The notes under the pieces are model-generated. The model had not been told where the DNA came from. It searched no databases and saw only the letters and a list, made by a program, of their open reading frames with translations. A stretch of 64,000 nucleotides of DNA from Melitaea cinxia (Eukaryota; Arthropoda; Insecta; Lepidoptera; Nymphalidae): NCBI RefSeq assembly GCF_905220565.1, contig NC_059408.1:10788508-10852507 (forward strand), in the 5' to 3' direction. Position numbers and translations under genes: made by a program. The stretch's first letter is position 1. Every line of letters starts with the position of its first letter. Below, one piece after another: positions 44,752 through 56,801 of this stretch.

Positions 44752-44965
44752 GTCAGTCAGTCAGTCAGTTTAGCCTATTGCAGTCCACTGCTAGACATAG
44801 GAAGTCGTCATCCAGCCTACACCGGCAATCTTACGTAGATTGTCGGTCCAACGGACTGGAGGATATCCCACACTGCGTTTGCCAGAACGCGGTCTCCACT
44901 CCAGGACATACACTGACTGAGATTATAAACGTCCGGCTAAGTCCACCACAAAGGATTCCTGTCAT
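44752..44965. repeat. (AGTC)n tract and retroposon fragment
   Basis: An (AGTC)n run at 44752-44768 adjoins a diverged piece with TTGCAGTCCACTGCTAGACA, CCGGCAATCTTACGTAGATT and CACACTGCGTTTGCCAGAAC. Similar pieces are widespread in Lepidoptera, and the AGTCCACTGCT core also occurs in the 3' tail at 4752. Confidence 0.6.
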
Positions 44966-44969
44966 GTAA

Positions 44970-46334
44970 ATGCAAAACCTTTGTTTTTTAAATGTTAAGC
45001 AAAAGAATATTAGATAGCTAAGAATAAACGAAGTTACACAAATATTTTCTACTGAGGGAGTCTTAGATAGTACCTATAGAGAGAGTTGAGAGTAGATAAT
45101 TTGAAATAGAGAAAGAGTTGAGTTAGAGAGTATAATAATTAGAGATAAAGGAGTTATTAAGTAACAACTTTTATAAAGTAGGTACATGTTATATGTATTT
45201 CCAAACATGGCAATTTTTTAAGATTGATACAAACATTGTTGGTTTTTAAATATTATATTAGGTCCGTACACTTTATTTTTTTATTTTACTACAGAATTAT
45301 TATTGCATTGAATTAAAGCATTTGAGTAAACTTTGGTAAGTCTTGTTGTTTTATACCTAAAAACTAACTTAACAACAAGTGCCTTTATACTTAAATAAAA
45401 CAAACAACTTCGTGTAATTTTTATCTTCTTTTATGGTTAATAAATAAATAAATAAATAAATACAGAAAACATTTATAAATGAACTATTAAATTAGCTCAG
45501 ATATAGATAGTTAATATATTATTAAGTTCATTATTAAAAAAATAAGAAAAATTATATAATATTAAAAAAATTGATTGTCTGTGAAGTTGGTTTACGGACG
45601 ATAGTTCAAGGCGACAACGTCATAACAAAACATCTCCTCGGACGCATAGGCCAATCGAGAGCGTAACGCCACAATGTGCGTAACGCTACAATGATACATC
45701 GCTTTTCGTGCATGCAGTCGGCGTTCATCGATTTATTAGACGTTGTCATGTCAAAATAACAAAAGGTTTATTTTTGCTTTAAAGTAAAACGAAGTATCAA
45801 AATAGTAACGTGTGTTGACATTCACGCTTGATTATCATAATTATATTTTGCTTTGACTAGTATTCATTAATCAAAATTCGTTCCCTTAAGTAATGTCAGA
45901 CGAGACAAACGGAGCGAATATGGTTATTGTAATAATTGGCGTTTTCACATAAACAAAAGCACAAAGACGGCTGTAATTAAGGGGTCCGTATGAAAGGTCT
46001 CGTAATTATGGGTACACTTGTCTACAATTGTCAATACTTACTGGATAAATTGAATGTAGGTAAAATAAAATATAGGCATATTTTATAAATACCTTCGTGG
46101 CTTTATTCGCGATGTTTGTAATTAAATAATTAGTAATAGTAGTAGTTTTAGTAATTTTTTAACGCTTCAGAAGCTATAGGGATGACGACTTATTCCTATT
46201 ATGAAAATAAAAAAGAAGTGTTTGTATGCTATAAAAGTGGGTAAAATTTGTAAGTAAGTGTTATATTTTTGAATTTTCACATTTCCAACCTGACTTGTCT
46301 TAAGGCTGCTTATATTGAAATGAAAATCTTTGTT
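44970..46334. other. No gene recognised
   Basis: AT-rich with an (AAAT)n run near 45442-45462. A GC-richer patch at 45580-45745 has an 18-bp tandem pair (GCGTAACGCCACAATGT and GCGTAACGCTACAATGA). No coding frame. Confidence 0.45.
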
Positions 46335-46590
46335 GATATGAAATGAAATGAAAACATTTATTTCGTCATAAGGACAATACACACTTAACGAAAGTCAAAT
46401 TAATGTAATTTACAAAAATAATAATATAAATCAATTTAAAAAAACTCAAGAATAATAAAAAAAATTAAGGTAGCAAAAAAAATAGAACAATAAAATAAAA
46501 ATGTATATCTTAACATTGGGTACATTACAAACTTAGGTAATATACCCAGTGTTATGTGCAACCTTAACTTAGTCAAAATAATCAAAATAT
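46335..46590 (-). repeat. Probable retroposon 3' end
   Basis: The GAAATGAAATGAAAACATTT stretch followed by ATTTCGTCATAAGGACAATA resembles the 3' ends of non-LTR retroposons read in reverse. The interior is A-rich with no coding. A GGGTACATTAC...GTAATATACCC pair could form a short hairpin near 46519-46550. Confidence 0.45.
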
Positions 46591-46599
46591 TAAATTACT

Positions 46600-49260
46600 T
46601 TAAATTTCTAATATTTCGGTAGACATTACCTTCCTATTATGTCCTCAGCTTTATTTAATATTACAATAAATAAGATAAACTAATGTCCCTAGTGTAAGGT
46701 CGAGAGAAAAAAAAGCCGGAGGAAAAAAACTCTCAGTACTCTTTTAAAAATTTAAAATCATATACAAGACAAAAAGTAATAGTATGACCATGAAATTATC
46801 AGGACAAACACGAGACAGCCAGTCGTGTGTGTCGAAACCACCACATGTCACCTGCTCACAATATTCCCGTATATACAATATGGATATACCCGTGTGTTCT
46901 GATAGCTAAGAAATAGATCGAACTATTCTAGGTCTCTGTACCTCGTTATCTACTACGTTGTTATAGTTGTAATAAAAATTAATGATACAAATGAAATAAA
47001 GTTACAAGTGGAAGTATCTCCGTAAAGTATTGCTGGGTGATTTTAGTTCAATCTTTAAATATGTTATGTTATGCTGTACGGTATTTATTGAATATTTCAT
47101 CTACTTTGTCATTTCAGTTTGTCTTATTTTGAAATAGTCTATAAAAGAACACAACAAACATGTACAGTAAACAATTGCTTTATGAGATAGAGCAAAAGAC
47201 AATGTTTTCTTAAACTACAACCACTTCTTGACATACTCGTAAGTACCTCCAGCAATACTTTACCCAAACGTGTCAATTCATAAGTTAGTTTTATTTTTAT
47301 TTCTCCTACAAGTCTTTATTTGCTAAAAATAAGAGTTTGTGTAATTCACTGTGTGTAAACTTTATTCTTATACGGTTAAAGGTGGGTCGAACTATTTAAT
47401 TTTGACTTGAAAATCTACACTGCGCTATCATTTAAGTTCAAGGGCCACAAACGTTTAAGGTTAAAATTATCTAAACTTTTTTCTGCTTGTGTAATATTTA
47501 TTCTAAAGTTTTCAACATAATTAAACAATTGGATCTTAATAAGTAACAATTTCTTATGAATTACATAGGTTTTATCAGCAGAGGTACACTTAAGGTTACC
47601 CAAGCTCACCGGTTCCTTTATTAAGAACATGATGCGTTCTGCTTAAGAGCCCTTAAGACCACGTCATGTTTGAATCTCAACGGCTCGTGAGTAAAACTAA
47701 TCGTTATCTAAATATAGAAACATCATTAAGCACCGATAGACCGCGGTTTAGAATATTGACGGCGACACCGCATCTACATGGCGTGCATTCATAGGCGACA
47801 CGGCACAAACGAAGCGGCACAATTAAGGCGGTACACAGTGTAGGTACGGCGCATTTGCCGGTGTCACGTACCGACCGCCTCGCACTTAATTTCGCAAGAG
47901 GGGGAGGGGGTGCGCGGTGTGGTTTTAAATTACACTCCCCCATGCCATCGACAGCCTAGTTACGATGGGATAGTTCGATGATTTAGTTTTCGGAAGTGAA
48001 TGGATTTTTGATAGGCTGTTTTGAAACATAATTTTCTTTTCTTTCATTTAATGATAATATAAAAACCTTTTCGTTATCTTTGAGCTTACTTTAACGTAAT
48101 AAGTTTTAGCATGACTTTGATAGTACTTTAGTAATTTTGGTAACTTGAAACTAATGCAAAGTTCAGTCAAAAGGTCGAATGTTGGTTGTAAAAACGTCAT
48201 TAACAAAGCGATTACTCATCTGACGGTATAAGTGTAACTTCTATTAAATTTCAGCATTTGTTGTTAAACTTTATTTGATACTTAAGTTACTGACAGGCTT
48301 TATCACTAGGATGAAGCCTTTAGGCTCTGTTTCTCATCAAGTAATACACTACAAATTTTGTATTCATAAAAATATTGCGAACTAACACTATAAATTTTAA
48401 CTTCCGGATATCCGTATATGTCAGACAGCTTACCAGCAACTGATATATCGGGTCCTCGATCTCTATAACCCTGTTATAATTGTAAGAGCCGTTTAAAATA
48501 TACGTATCGAAATTTAATCCATTCCTCGGTTGATAATATTAAATCTATTTAGACGCCGTATATTACGAACGAGGCATAAATCTGTACGGGCGAAGCCAAA
48601 ATGTTCGTGAATTTAATGCTAAAAATCAATAATTAAGCGATATATGTAATTAATACGTCGCCCGCGGCGCACGCATGCATTATACAGGAGTGGATGCATG
48701 CATTATGAAAATGACGATGATAAGCCTGTCATTCACGACCCTACTTATGTACTTTTATGTTTGCTAACATATTGACGTTAAAGGCCTTTAGTGCTGGCTT
48801 TGATATATAATTTAGCGGAAGATTAAAAAGTATGAAATGTTGTATGCACTTATAAAGAAAAATCACTCCGAATTAAGTGTACCTTATATATGTAATATGT
48901 ATAAATATGTATGTTGTATATTACTGTTACTTAAGTTATTGTTATGTTCTATTTACTGGCACTTCAATTTTATTGATCTCTGTATTTTTGTTATACCTAT
49001 AGACATTAAAAGCACATATTTTTATATATGTATGATTTTATATCGTTGATTGTCGTTAATATTTTTTGTACTATAATATAAAGATAAAAAAATTTACAGA
49101 TTAACAATCGGTATATATTTAGCTTTACAGACATATAATGAACTGAAACAAACTGTAACAGTCTGTAATTGTCCTTTTATTAAGGAAGGTGTCTTGCTCG
49201 TGTAGAATAAGGGTTGTAACTTAATCAACCTTATTACTACGTGACGAGTTAACAGGTATT
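46600..49260. other. No gene; two GC-richer blocks
   Basis: Block 47740-47960 is CpG-rich and includes a single TGTGGTT at 47918-47924 (GCGGTGTGGTTTTAAA). Block 48470-48730 is repeat-free and contains ATGCATGCATTATG and ACGCATGCATTATACAG, that is GCATGCATTAT twice, 25 bp apart, with ATGCAT cores that POU or homeodomain proteins could bind. No coding frame stands out. Confidence 0.45.
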
Positions 49261-49261
49261 T

Positions 49262-49580
49262 TATAAACAACCGCTCTGGTGTAGTGGTGTATATAGTCGC
49301 CTAAAATGAAGGTTTGGGGATTCGATTTCCGCTCTGGATGGTTATTTGTATTTGTACAAATATTTCTTACCGGTTTGGATGTCTGTCTTTGTGGGTCTCC
49401 CCATCGTGCTTTCGCCACGTCAAGCCATCGGTCCCGGTTGTTATAAAACATACCTGATAGCGATCGTTACTCATGGTAAGGAACATATACCCGCAGTGCA
49501 ACAGTGTGGTGGATTAAGCCCTTATCCTTCTCCTACGTGGAGAAAGAGGCCCAGCAGTGGGATTTTACAGACTAAATCGT
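49262..49580 (+). repeat. tRNA-headed SINE with a different head (Metulj-like tail)
   Basis: Head ACCGCTCTGGTGTAGTGGTG, degenerate B box GGGATTCGATTTCCGC, then the shared GTCTTTGTGGGTCTCCCCAT, ATCGGTCCCGGTTGTTATAA, GATAGCGATCGTTACTCATG and CAGTGGGATTTTACAGACTA. A companion to the copy at 34771. Confidence 0.82.
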
Positions 49581-50727
49581 ATATCAAGAGTGACAATCAC
49601 AAGGACAGCTTGCGAAATCGCAACATTTTAATAATTTTATAAAATCTAATCTCTCTAAATAAACACACTTATAATCAAATTAAGAATATAGGAAACAAAA
49701 GTTAAAGTGACATCCCCGGCGCATCTTTGCATTAAGTGCTATTTCGTGAGACTGCAAAGTATTAGACCACTGAATGTGCTTACGCTGTCGCACGTAATAC
49801 CTAATGAATATAGGTTATACTATAGCAATGTTGTTGAGAGTGATACCAAATATGCAGTTTCATGTAGCGCAATATCGTAATCGTTGGCAATCCACGCAAT
49901 CCTTCCGGCAGTCTCTTTCTAGAAAATAACCACCATTAAATGAAAATTACTATTTAAATGCCAAAGTTTATAAAAGATCTACTAGAGATATACGTGATCA
50001 CCTGAATGGTCAATATGAATAAGAAACTTATCAAGCCTATATACACATAAGTACATTAACTTTACCCGCATTCTAAGAAAAGCGGACTGAAAAATGGATC
50101 TTATCTTTAAATGTACAAAACGAAGTAATCTTTAAAACATAAGTCTTTCTAATATATAATACTTTTAGAGTATTTATTGGAATGTTTCTTGAACCAGCTA
50201 AAATTAAAACAGGGAAGGACGGTGCTCGAGGCTAGTTTATAATAATTGAATACATAATAAGCGTATTATTTAACAAGATAGCTATGTATTCCCGTTATCT
50301 GCTCCATACAGTGTGTTGTAGTTTTCGCTCGACGGAGCGCGAAATTATTGATTGTTGTAATTAATAGCAAATACAGCGATAAAATAAATATTAATTTTAA
50401 AATAATCTCTGTAAAATTTTGTATGACATATTTATAATATGTAATTTTAATTAATTATTCATTCATATGTATTTCGGTATTTTTGTTTTATAGTTTACGG
50501 CACAAGCAGAAAACTACACATTTAAACTTACTGCAAATTTGTTAATTTGAATGTTAAGACTTAATTTTTAAATTTATAAGAGTTAAGGTGTTAATTTATC
50601 AGGAAAAAGTTGCAAAAATAATATTATGTACAGATAATATGAATTATAATTCCATGAAACATAATTAAAAAACTGAAAAAAGATGTTGCAATCACGTTTG
50701 TGTCTTAGTAGATACTACTAAAAATAT
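49581..50727. other. No gene recognised
   Basis: AT-rich non-coding DNA without a recognised repeat. Confidence 0.5.
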
Positions 50728-51069
50728 GCTGTGTGGTTACGGAAGTAAAGAATATAGCCAACCTCTCTCTTCCTGTGGGTGTCGTAAGAGGCGACTAAGG
50801 GATGACACAGTTCCACTACCACCTTGGAACTTATAAGGTCGACCGATGGCGGGATAATCATCCAACAATTGGCTTTGAAATACACATGCCGAGCACGGGC
50901 AACAGCGTCTTCGGTGCGACAAAGTCAACCCTGCGGTCACCAACCCGCCTACCCAGCGTGGTGACTACGGGGAACACATATGAGTTCATGCCATTTTTGA
51001 CGCGAACTTGTAGAGGCCTATGTCCACCATTGGACTGTAATAAGCTGAAGTGATGATGATGATGGTGAT
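50728..51069 (+). repeat. Retroposon 3' end with (GATGAT)n tail
   Basis: The longest copy of this family here: GCTGTGTGGTTACGGAAGTA, GTGGGTGTCGTAAGAGGCGA, CCTTGGAACTTATAAGGTCG, GGCAACAGCGTCTTCGGTGC, GTCACCAACCCGCCTACCC, GACGCGAACTTGTAGAGGCC and GCTGAAGTGATGATGATGAT. The simple-repeat 3' end fits a non-LTR-type retroposon. Open frames within it are incidental. Confidence 0.8.
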
Positions 51070-51194
51070 GTGCCTAAAAATAAAGAAAATTAATAGGAAG
51101 CTACCAACAAATAAAATAAAATAAAAAATATCAATAAATTTCTTTCGTTAACAATAAAAACGATAACTATAAATAATTTGTACTCAATAAAACG

Positions 51195-51370
51195 TACATT
51201 AAAATCGTATCGCATAATGCACGAGTAATATCCGCGGCGCATCCATCACTGCCAGTACCGCACTAATCCTCATTAATTACTTCGCAATTTTAAATCTCAT
51301 TATTGTCGTCCAAATCGGCCTGACATCGATTTTTCCGTCGCAGATGCTCGGGTGGCCTCGCATATATTAT
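51195..51370. other. GC-richer non-repeat block
   Basis: Repeat-free, with homeodomain-type cores (CACTAATCC, CATTAATTAC) and a GACATCGATTTTTCCGTCGC stretch. Possibly regulatory. No coding frame. Confidence 0.3.
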
Positions 51371-51559
51371 CGTAGGTAATCAGGTGACATGCTAGTGTTA
51401 CCATCACTTTGTGAACAAGAGATACTGCATATAAATACTTTTGCTAAATTGTAAATGAAACTAGGAAACCAAATATAAAATTACTCAGGCCATAACTATA
51501 CACGGACGCAATTATTCCATACAAGTTTTAAAATTTATTTGTTTGTAGTAGGAAGATAA

Positions 51560-51893
51560 TCTATATCTATACAAATAAGTAAATAAAATTGGAGTGTCTG
51601 TTTGTAATATTAAAATAAACGCTTTTTACTAAATGCAAACGGATGTAGTATACACGGTACATATACCAAAACAAGATTTTTTATAATTTTTGTCTGTCTG
51701 TCTGTTTGTTCCGGCTAATCTCTAAAAAAAAACTGAGTCGATTTTAACGGGACTTTCACTGGTAGATAGCTGGTGTAATAGGGAGTAACTTAGGCTACTT
51801 TTATTTTAGAAATTTATTTATTTTAATACTCTGCGGACTGAACAATACTTTTTTGTTAAATTCCACGCGGACGAAGTCGCGGGCACAGCTAGT
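51560..51893 (+). mobile_element. Helitron-like non-autonomous element
   Basis: It begins TCTATATCTATACAAATAAG and ends GCGGGCACAGCTAGT after ACGCGGACGAAGTC. It has an internal (GTCT)n tract, CTGTTTGTTCCGGCTAATCT and TCGATTTTAACGGGACTTTC. The 5' TC and 3' CTAGT ends and lack of inverted terminal repeats fit Helitron-type elements of Lepidoptera. No coding capacity. Confidence 0.75.
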
Positions 51894-52237
51894 AATAATT
51901 AAGATAATTAATGTAATCGTTGTGTTCTTTCTCAACGTTTTATATCTTTCATTCATTAATAGAATATTAACAAAATGATTTCAATCATAAGCATAACAAT
52001 GTCATTAAACTAAAAAAAAAAAACATTATATAAACCATTTGAACAATATTGTGACTTGAATATGTGGACAGTTAACAAAATGTGATTTAGTATTTTTCCG
52101 ATTAATACATGCATTTTTATTGTGAAGACAAAGTGTTTGAAGTAGGTATATATTAAAAGTAAACTTTGTTATTTTGATTTTAATTTGTAAAACAAACTGT
52201 ACTTGCTTTTTAACTCCTTTTATTTTCACTAAAATGA

Positions 52238-52560
52238 TTGCAAATACGAAAAGAATTATATTTAAAAAAAACTACATTGATTAGATGCAATGTCTCAATA
52301 CATAAAACAGCGTGGTCCGCGTACTCGCGTCCGTCTGTCCATCGTATCGCATTGGCGCAAATTAATGAGGGTGGGATATTTATTCCAGGGTTTCGTTTGC
52401 CGTCGCCCGACAAAATATCAATTCCCCTATTTGTATGTGTGCGTTACGTCAGGTGATATGCAAATGTTACGCTCCACGGCCGGCTGCAGTAATGAGCTCA
52501 TTAAAGTTGATATACCTATTGAAGTTGCGGCCCATAACGGCTCAACTATTTAACTGCTGG
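52238..52560. promoter_or_regulatory. Candidate conserved non-coding block downstream of the RUNX gene
   Basis: A GC-richer, repeat-free block about 1.4 kb past the RUNX stop codon. It holds the octamer ATGCAAAT (52458-52465, POU-type site), CGGCCGGCTGCAGTAATGAG and AGCTCATTAAAG. An open frame crosses it on the plus strand (52290-52553), but the peptide has no recognisable domain. I favour a regulatory element over a gene. Confidence 0.35.
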
Positions 52561-53971
52561 ATTCCGGATCACGGTATCAAATTGTGAGCAGACGTACAGT
52601 CAAGTGGTTTAGTGCACTCTGTTAAATTATAATTCATGAATTTTGATTTTCAGTGATGTTTATGAACGTTTTCGAGCTTTAAGTGATCATAGCGTTATTG
52701 AATAGAATATTGAAATATTTTTAAAGTTATTTTGTAAATAATTGAAATCGGTATATGGAATAATCCAGCCAAGTGTTTTAAGTTGATACTTTATATATTT
52801 TTATTTATAATTTACGGTGTATAGAGTGGGTATTATATTAATCAAACAACAGTATTCGTTTAGAATTTATTTATACAAAATGATACCGCTACTTGCAGTC
52901 AACGTAACGTAATAACAAGCCGTTTCACAAATTAATTGCTACGCAAAATTCACAGTTTTAAAAAACGTATCATAAAACAATATTGTGTCTACATTTTAGT
53001 ATAACTATAATATGAAAAATAACAAAACTAATTATTAATTATATTACGAAGGAAATTCGAAATAAATCTTTTTAACTATAAACTTATCTAACTTTGGCAG
53101 ATAGGTTTTCATTTTTATAACAACCAATAAGGTGTCACAACCATCATTATTTTATTTGCCATACATAGTTTTTTCTAAGCGTGTGTACAACTGTACATAC
53201 ATATTTAATACTGTAATAAAACACAAAAGCAAGCACTTGTGTAACATAACTGACTTAAAATTTAGGTATACAATAATAAATAGTAATAAAATAAAAAATT
53301 ATAATATAAAACAACAAAAATCCACAATTATTAAAATAATAGAATCCTATGATATTTTGATTATCTACAATGGACAGACTTCACATATTCAACAGATAGT
53401 GTATCTTATACCTAATATTGTATACATCTACTCAACTTTTAATTGCACAACTATTGCACTTTACAAGATGCATTTACAACAAATTATTCACAATTTTATT
53501 TACAATCCTTTTATCTTTGCTAAAACATCAAGTCATTAAAAAGCGACAAAAATAATTTTAATAATGTTAATGTCCGTTAATCGATGTGAGCAAAGTAAAT
53601 ATTATATTTCAAATGTGAACCTAGGGATTTCAATGAAATAAAATTCCTTTTCTCGCATATATAATCGTCTACATTAATCCAAAACTCGTATCATATCAGG
53701 ACGGGAGCGTTTTTACGTTTTATGATGACAAATCAATTTTATAAAATCATTTACTAATTCACCTTAAAGTAACCCCAATAATTAGAATACCTATTTCGTT
53801 GCATAAGACCAAATTATACTAACGAATTCATATCTCTTTATATTTCGAAGAAATTTCTGTCACGTTGGCTACTGTTTTTCTTAGACTAGAATTTGACGTC
53901 TCGATATAATGAGCATTTAAACGAACGCAATGAGTGCATTCAAAATATTCTCATTCTTTTTATAAGAACGT
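52561..53971 (-). other. Probable 3' UTR and downstream flank of the RUNX gene
   Basis: AT-rich sequence after the stop codon at 53972. On the minus strand AATAAA signals lie at 53495-53500 (about 0.47 kb past the stop) and 53151-53156 (about 0.82 kb). The true cleavage site cannot be decided. A 135-codon plus-strand frame at 53132-53539 lies antisense to it and is probably a chance AT-rich frame. Confidence 0.4.
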
Positions 53972-54594
53972 TTAATACGGTCGCCATACGGTGTTACTGT
54001 CTGGTTGCGGATTACCTCGTTGTCCGAGGCTATTAACCCTGCCATCTTCCCCCCTGGCCGCCGCTGCGGCACATGAATTTCCACCTCCTAATAACAAGTC
54101 CCCTTGTCCGTGACTCCCGTGTTGTCTGTGATTGTTAGTCGTTGACGATATTTGATCCATCATCGTCTGCAGTTCGTTATGGTGATTCTGCGTTGAATGG
54201 ATCGAGTTTGAATGCAACGGGTGAAAATTGTGCGTTTGGTTAGCTGCCGTGTACAACTGACTATACAACAAACTGGCGGGCAGAACGGGATATAGGGAAT
54301 TGTTACAATTACTGCTCCCGTACGACGAATTTTGAGATCCCATTAGAGATGGGAAGTTCGTACTGTTCGAGTGATTGTGCCCGATGTTCGTATTCGAGTT
54401 TGAAGTGAGTAAGTCATCTTGAACTGGCGATTCTGGTTGCGAGCTGTTGTCGCTTAGTGATCGGGGTCCTGTCGATAAGCTATAGTCAGTGTTGTTGTTG
54501 TAGCGCGGAAGGAGACTGCCGTGGTGCGACGGCGACGAGCCGACAAGCCCTGATAGCTGCTGGTCGAGATCAACTCCTGTCGTATCCGGCAGAA
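53972..54594 (-). CDS. RUNX (Runt-domain) transcription factor, last exon
   Basis: The terminal coding exon, 206 codons plus stop (TAA at 53972-53974). The product ends TVWRPY. C-terminal VWRPY is the diagnostic Groucho/TLE-recruiting motif of Runt-domain proteins. Upstream are a Ser/Asn-rich part (YNNNTDYSLSTGPRSLSD), a hydrophobic patch LYPVLPASLLYSQLY and a His/Asn-rich part, typical of the low-complexity C-terminal half of nuclear transcription factors. The exon starts after GCAG at 54595. Its first two bases complete a codon begun in the exon 55130-55312, so the phases agree. Insects have four paralogs (run, lz, RunxA, RunxB); I cannot tell which this is. Confidence 0.93.
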
Positions 54595-55129
54595 CTGCAG
54601 AAATAGAGAAAGGCGTTCCTAATTCAGAAGCAATATATTCGAGATAGAACAGAATGTTTACATTGTTTTAATATGGCTATATTTTTCGTGATGTGCGCGG
54701 GCACGCATCAGCAATAAATTCATCGGCTGGATCGGACGTGGCCGAGCCGCTGTAAATTATAATGAGAGCCGGTTTAATGTCCGCTGCGTCGGCGGGCAGG
54801 CGCGTCCACAACGTTACCCGTATGGTTTCAAGGAGGATGTCAGTCGTAAACCATGTTGGTACATTTAATTTCACCATGCTGGTTTGATGGTTTGTAGACT
54901 CATATAACGTACTAAACCATCCGCTTATTTCCGATAATGTATCGTCATTAAAATTGGATTAGTTGTTAGTCAAGAATTTTCAAATAAATATATGGAATTA
55001 AAAATATATCTAACAGTAAAATTTAAAGCTAATAAGTAATATCGAATTTTTTCATCAAAATTTTAGAAAATATACTTCTCAACAAACAAAGATGGTTCAA
55101 CTTATACTAGAACTGAAGTAAATATTTAC
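54595..55129 (-). other. RUNX intron (535 bp)
   Basis: Donor GTAAAT at 55129, acceptor GCAG ending at 54595. The part at 54680-54880 is GC-rich and open on the minus strand for 66 codons, unusual for an intron here. It may be a conserved element or an optional exon; no homology is recognised. Confidence 0.8.
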
Positions 55130-55312
55130 CTGTATTATTAGTAAAATCTTGGGTAGGAGTTTGGTCCGGAACAGTTCCAGCAAACCCGAGGGCAGGTGGG
55201 TTGAACTGCGTAGCGGCGGGAGCTGCACACGATGGTAAGTACGCAGGGTATGCGCCTGCACCTCCGTATCCCCAGTGGGAATTACTCGAACTCAGGCCGA
55301 ACTGACTCATAT
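55130..55312 (-). CDS. RUNX transcription factor, internal exon
   Basis: 183 bp. It begins after TTAG (55313-55314) with two bases that complete an Asn codon, then MSQFGLSSSNSHWGYGGAG and a Pro/Ala-rich stretch (FNPPALGFAGTVPDQ), ending ...NNT plus one base before GTAAAT. The composition (Ser, Gly, Pro, Tyr) fits the proline/serine-rich activation and repression region that follows the Runt domain. Reading frame and splice phases join both neighbours without a stop. Confidence 0.88.
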
Positions 55313-56325
55313 CTAATACAGAAGATTGAAGTATTATCATATCATTACATCATAAGCATATTAAAATATATAGAAGCTACAAACTAAAACAACTGAACAA
55401 AAACTCCTTAAAGACTTTTTTAATTCACCGTTTTTGCCGTTTAGAAAATCTGAACATTCTAGAAAAAAATACAAACGTGAAATATATGCCGTGCACAGAA
55501 TAAAGTCGAAAATAATACGGGCACCACTTATAAAGATATCGAGAGTGGACAAAACGCACGCTACAGTGGAGGCAGATCGCACGTTGCATCCACTTTATTT
55601 TTTCCGGAGTATTACAGGCTTTTATTTTTCGGTATCACGGTTCCGTTTTTGGCCGACGATCGGCGGACTCGGTTTTTATACGATACGCGCTCGCCGCGTC
55701 GATTTGTGAATGTTTTTTTTCCCGTTTTGACCCGTTCGAGTTGTTTTGGGACGGTCGTGGATTTTAGCGGACTCGATGCATGCTTGTTCGATTGGGTTCG
55801 CAGTCAACTTTCATCTGGATTTTTTTTCGGTGACTGATTGAATCCGCGCTTTAGTGAACGTAGTTTAGCGTATCGCGCGCGGTTTGATGACTCATTCACT
55901 TTTGAGCAATGTGTTATAAGGTTTTAGTGTGGTTTCCGATTAATTGAACAGTTTCTACTTCAGTTATCATTTAAATTATGATACCTTAATGAATAATTTA
56001 AGTTAAAAAACTAGAATGATCGTTATAATTAAGGAAAATGACTCTTAATCGTGTTTGGTTATTAAACTGCCAACCAGTGCTGTGACCGTTGCGCCAACAC
56101 GTCGTCCAGTAGAACCTGTTCTATAGAAATTATACGGCTCGTGAGTTTTATAAAATACCTCGTACATACATCACACAAATCAAATAGTAATATACGAGCA
56201 TGTCACAATAACAGTACAAAGGTAGGTAGGTGCATGCTTAAGTAGTTGTTGGTGCAGTAGGTAGTAAGTCTTTTCAGGCGTAGTAGTTGGTAGGTGCTAA
56301 CATGTCTTCATTAATTTTTACTTAC
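55313..56325 (-). other. RUNX intron (1013 bp) with GC-rich core
   Basis: Donor GTAAGT at 56325, acceptor TTAG at 55313. The central part 55480-55900 is CpG-rich (GACGATCGGCGGACTCGG, GTATCGCGCGCGGTTTG) and repeat-free, in contrast to the AT-rich edges. It could be an intronic enhancer or an internal promoter. A short SINE head remnant lies at 56065-56105 on the minus strand. Confidence 0.75.
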
Positions 56326-56427
56326 TTTGACATGTAGTGATAGGAGGCATCCGGAATCCACCGAGTGGGTCCGGCGGGAAGGGGAACGGTCTCTGTCCGA
56401 ACGCGAAGTGGAACTGCTGCTGTTGCC
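56326..56427 (-). CDS. RUNX transcription factor, internal exon (first one visible)
   Basis: 102 bp between CTAG (56428-56429) and GTAAGT. It encodes QQQQ followed by FHFAFGQRPFPF, then PPDPLGGFRMPPITTCQ, a stretch typical of the region just C-terminal of the Runt domain. It starts with two bases of a split codon, so at least one more coding exon lies upstream, beyond 56430. With the other two exons it gives the last 301 residues of the protein. The Runt domain was not found in the remaining 7.5 kb of the window and must lie past the right edge. Confidence 0.88.
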
Positions 56428-56801
56428 CTAGGAGAGACAACACTATATCAGTACGATACTGGCTGTTCTAGATCACAAACATTGAGGTCTTTATAAAAGT
56501 ACTGTGTAAATAAAAGATAAATGTATGCACATTTCTCCCGTCTTTGTTATAAGTCTCGTTGTTTGATCTCTTAAAAACATCTTAATTATATAATAATAGG
56601 CTTTCTGGAGAAAAAATGGTCTTGTAAGTTTTTATGATGTGGTTATTCAAAGTTTTATTATATCAAATTATACAGAGTATTAAAACGATCAACATAGTAT
56701 CTACATTTATTTTGATACTACGCTGTTTAATTTTCATGTAACAAACTTTTAATAAAAACATTTAATATGAAGTAGCAAGACTTGTAAGTAATCATATGTT
56801 A

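Noticed and set aside
44752..44768. CRISPR-like or satellite array
   Set aside because: Only a short (AGTC)n run; no spacers and no longer periodicity. No CRISPR array exists in the window.
52290..52553. 87-codon frame in the GC-richer block
   Set aside because: No recognisable domain, no splice or promoter context; overlapping frames are open too. Better explained as non-coding.
53132..53539. 135-codon plus-strand frame
   Set aside because: It is rich in Ile, Asn, Tyr and Lys, as expected from AT-rich DNA. It lies antisense to the probable RUNX 3' UTR and has no domain or Kozak-like context. Probably chance.
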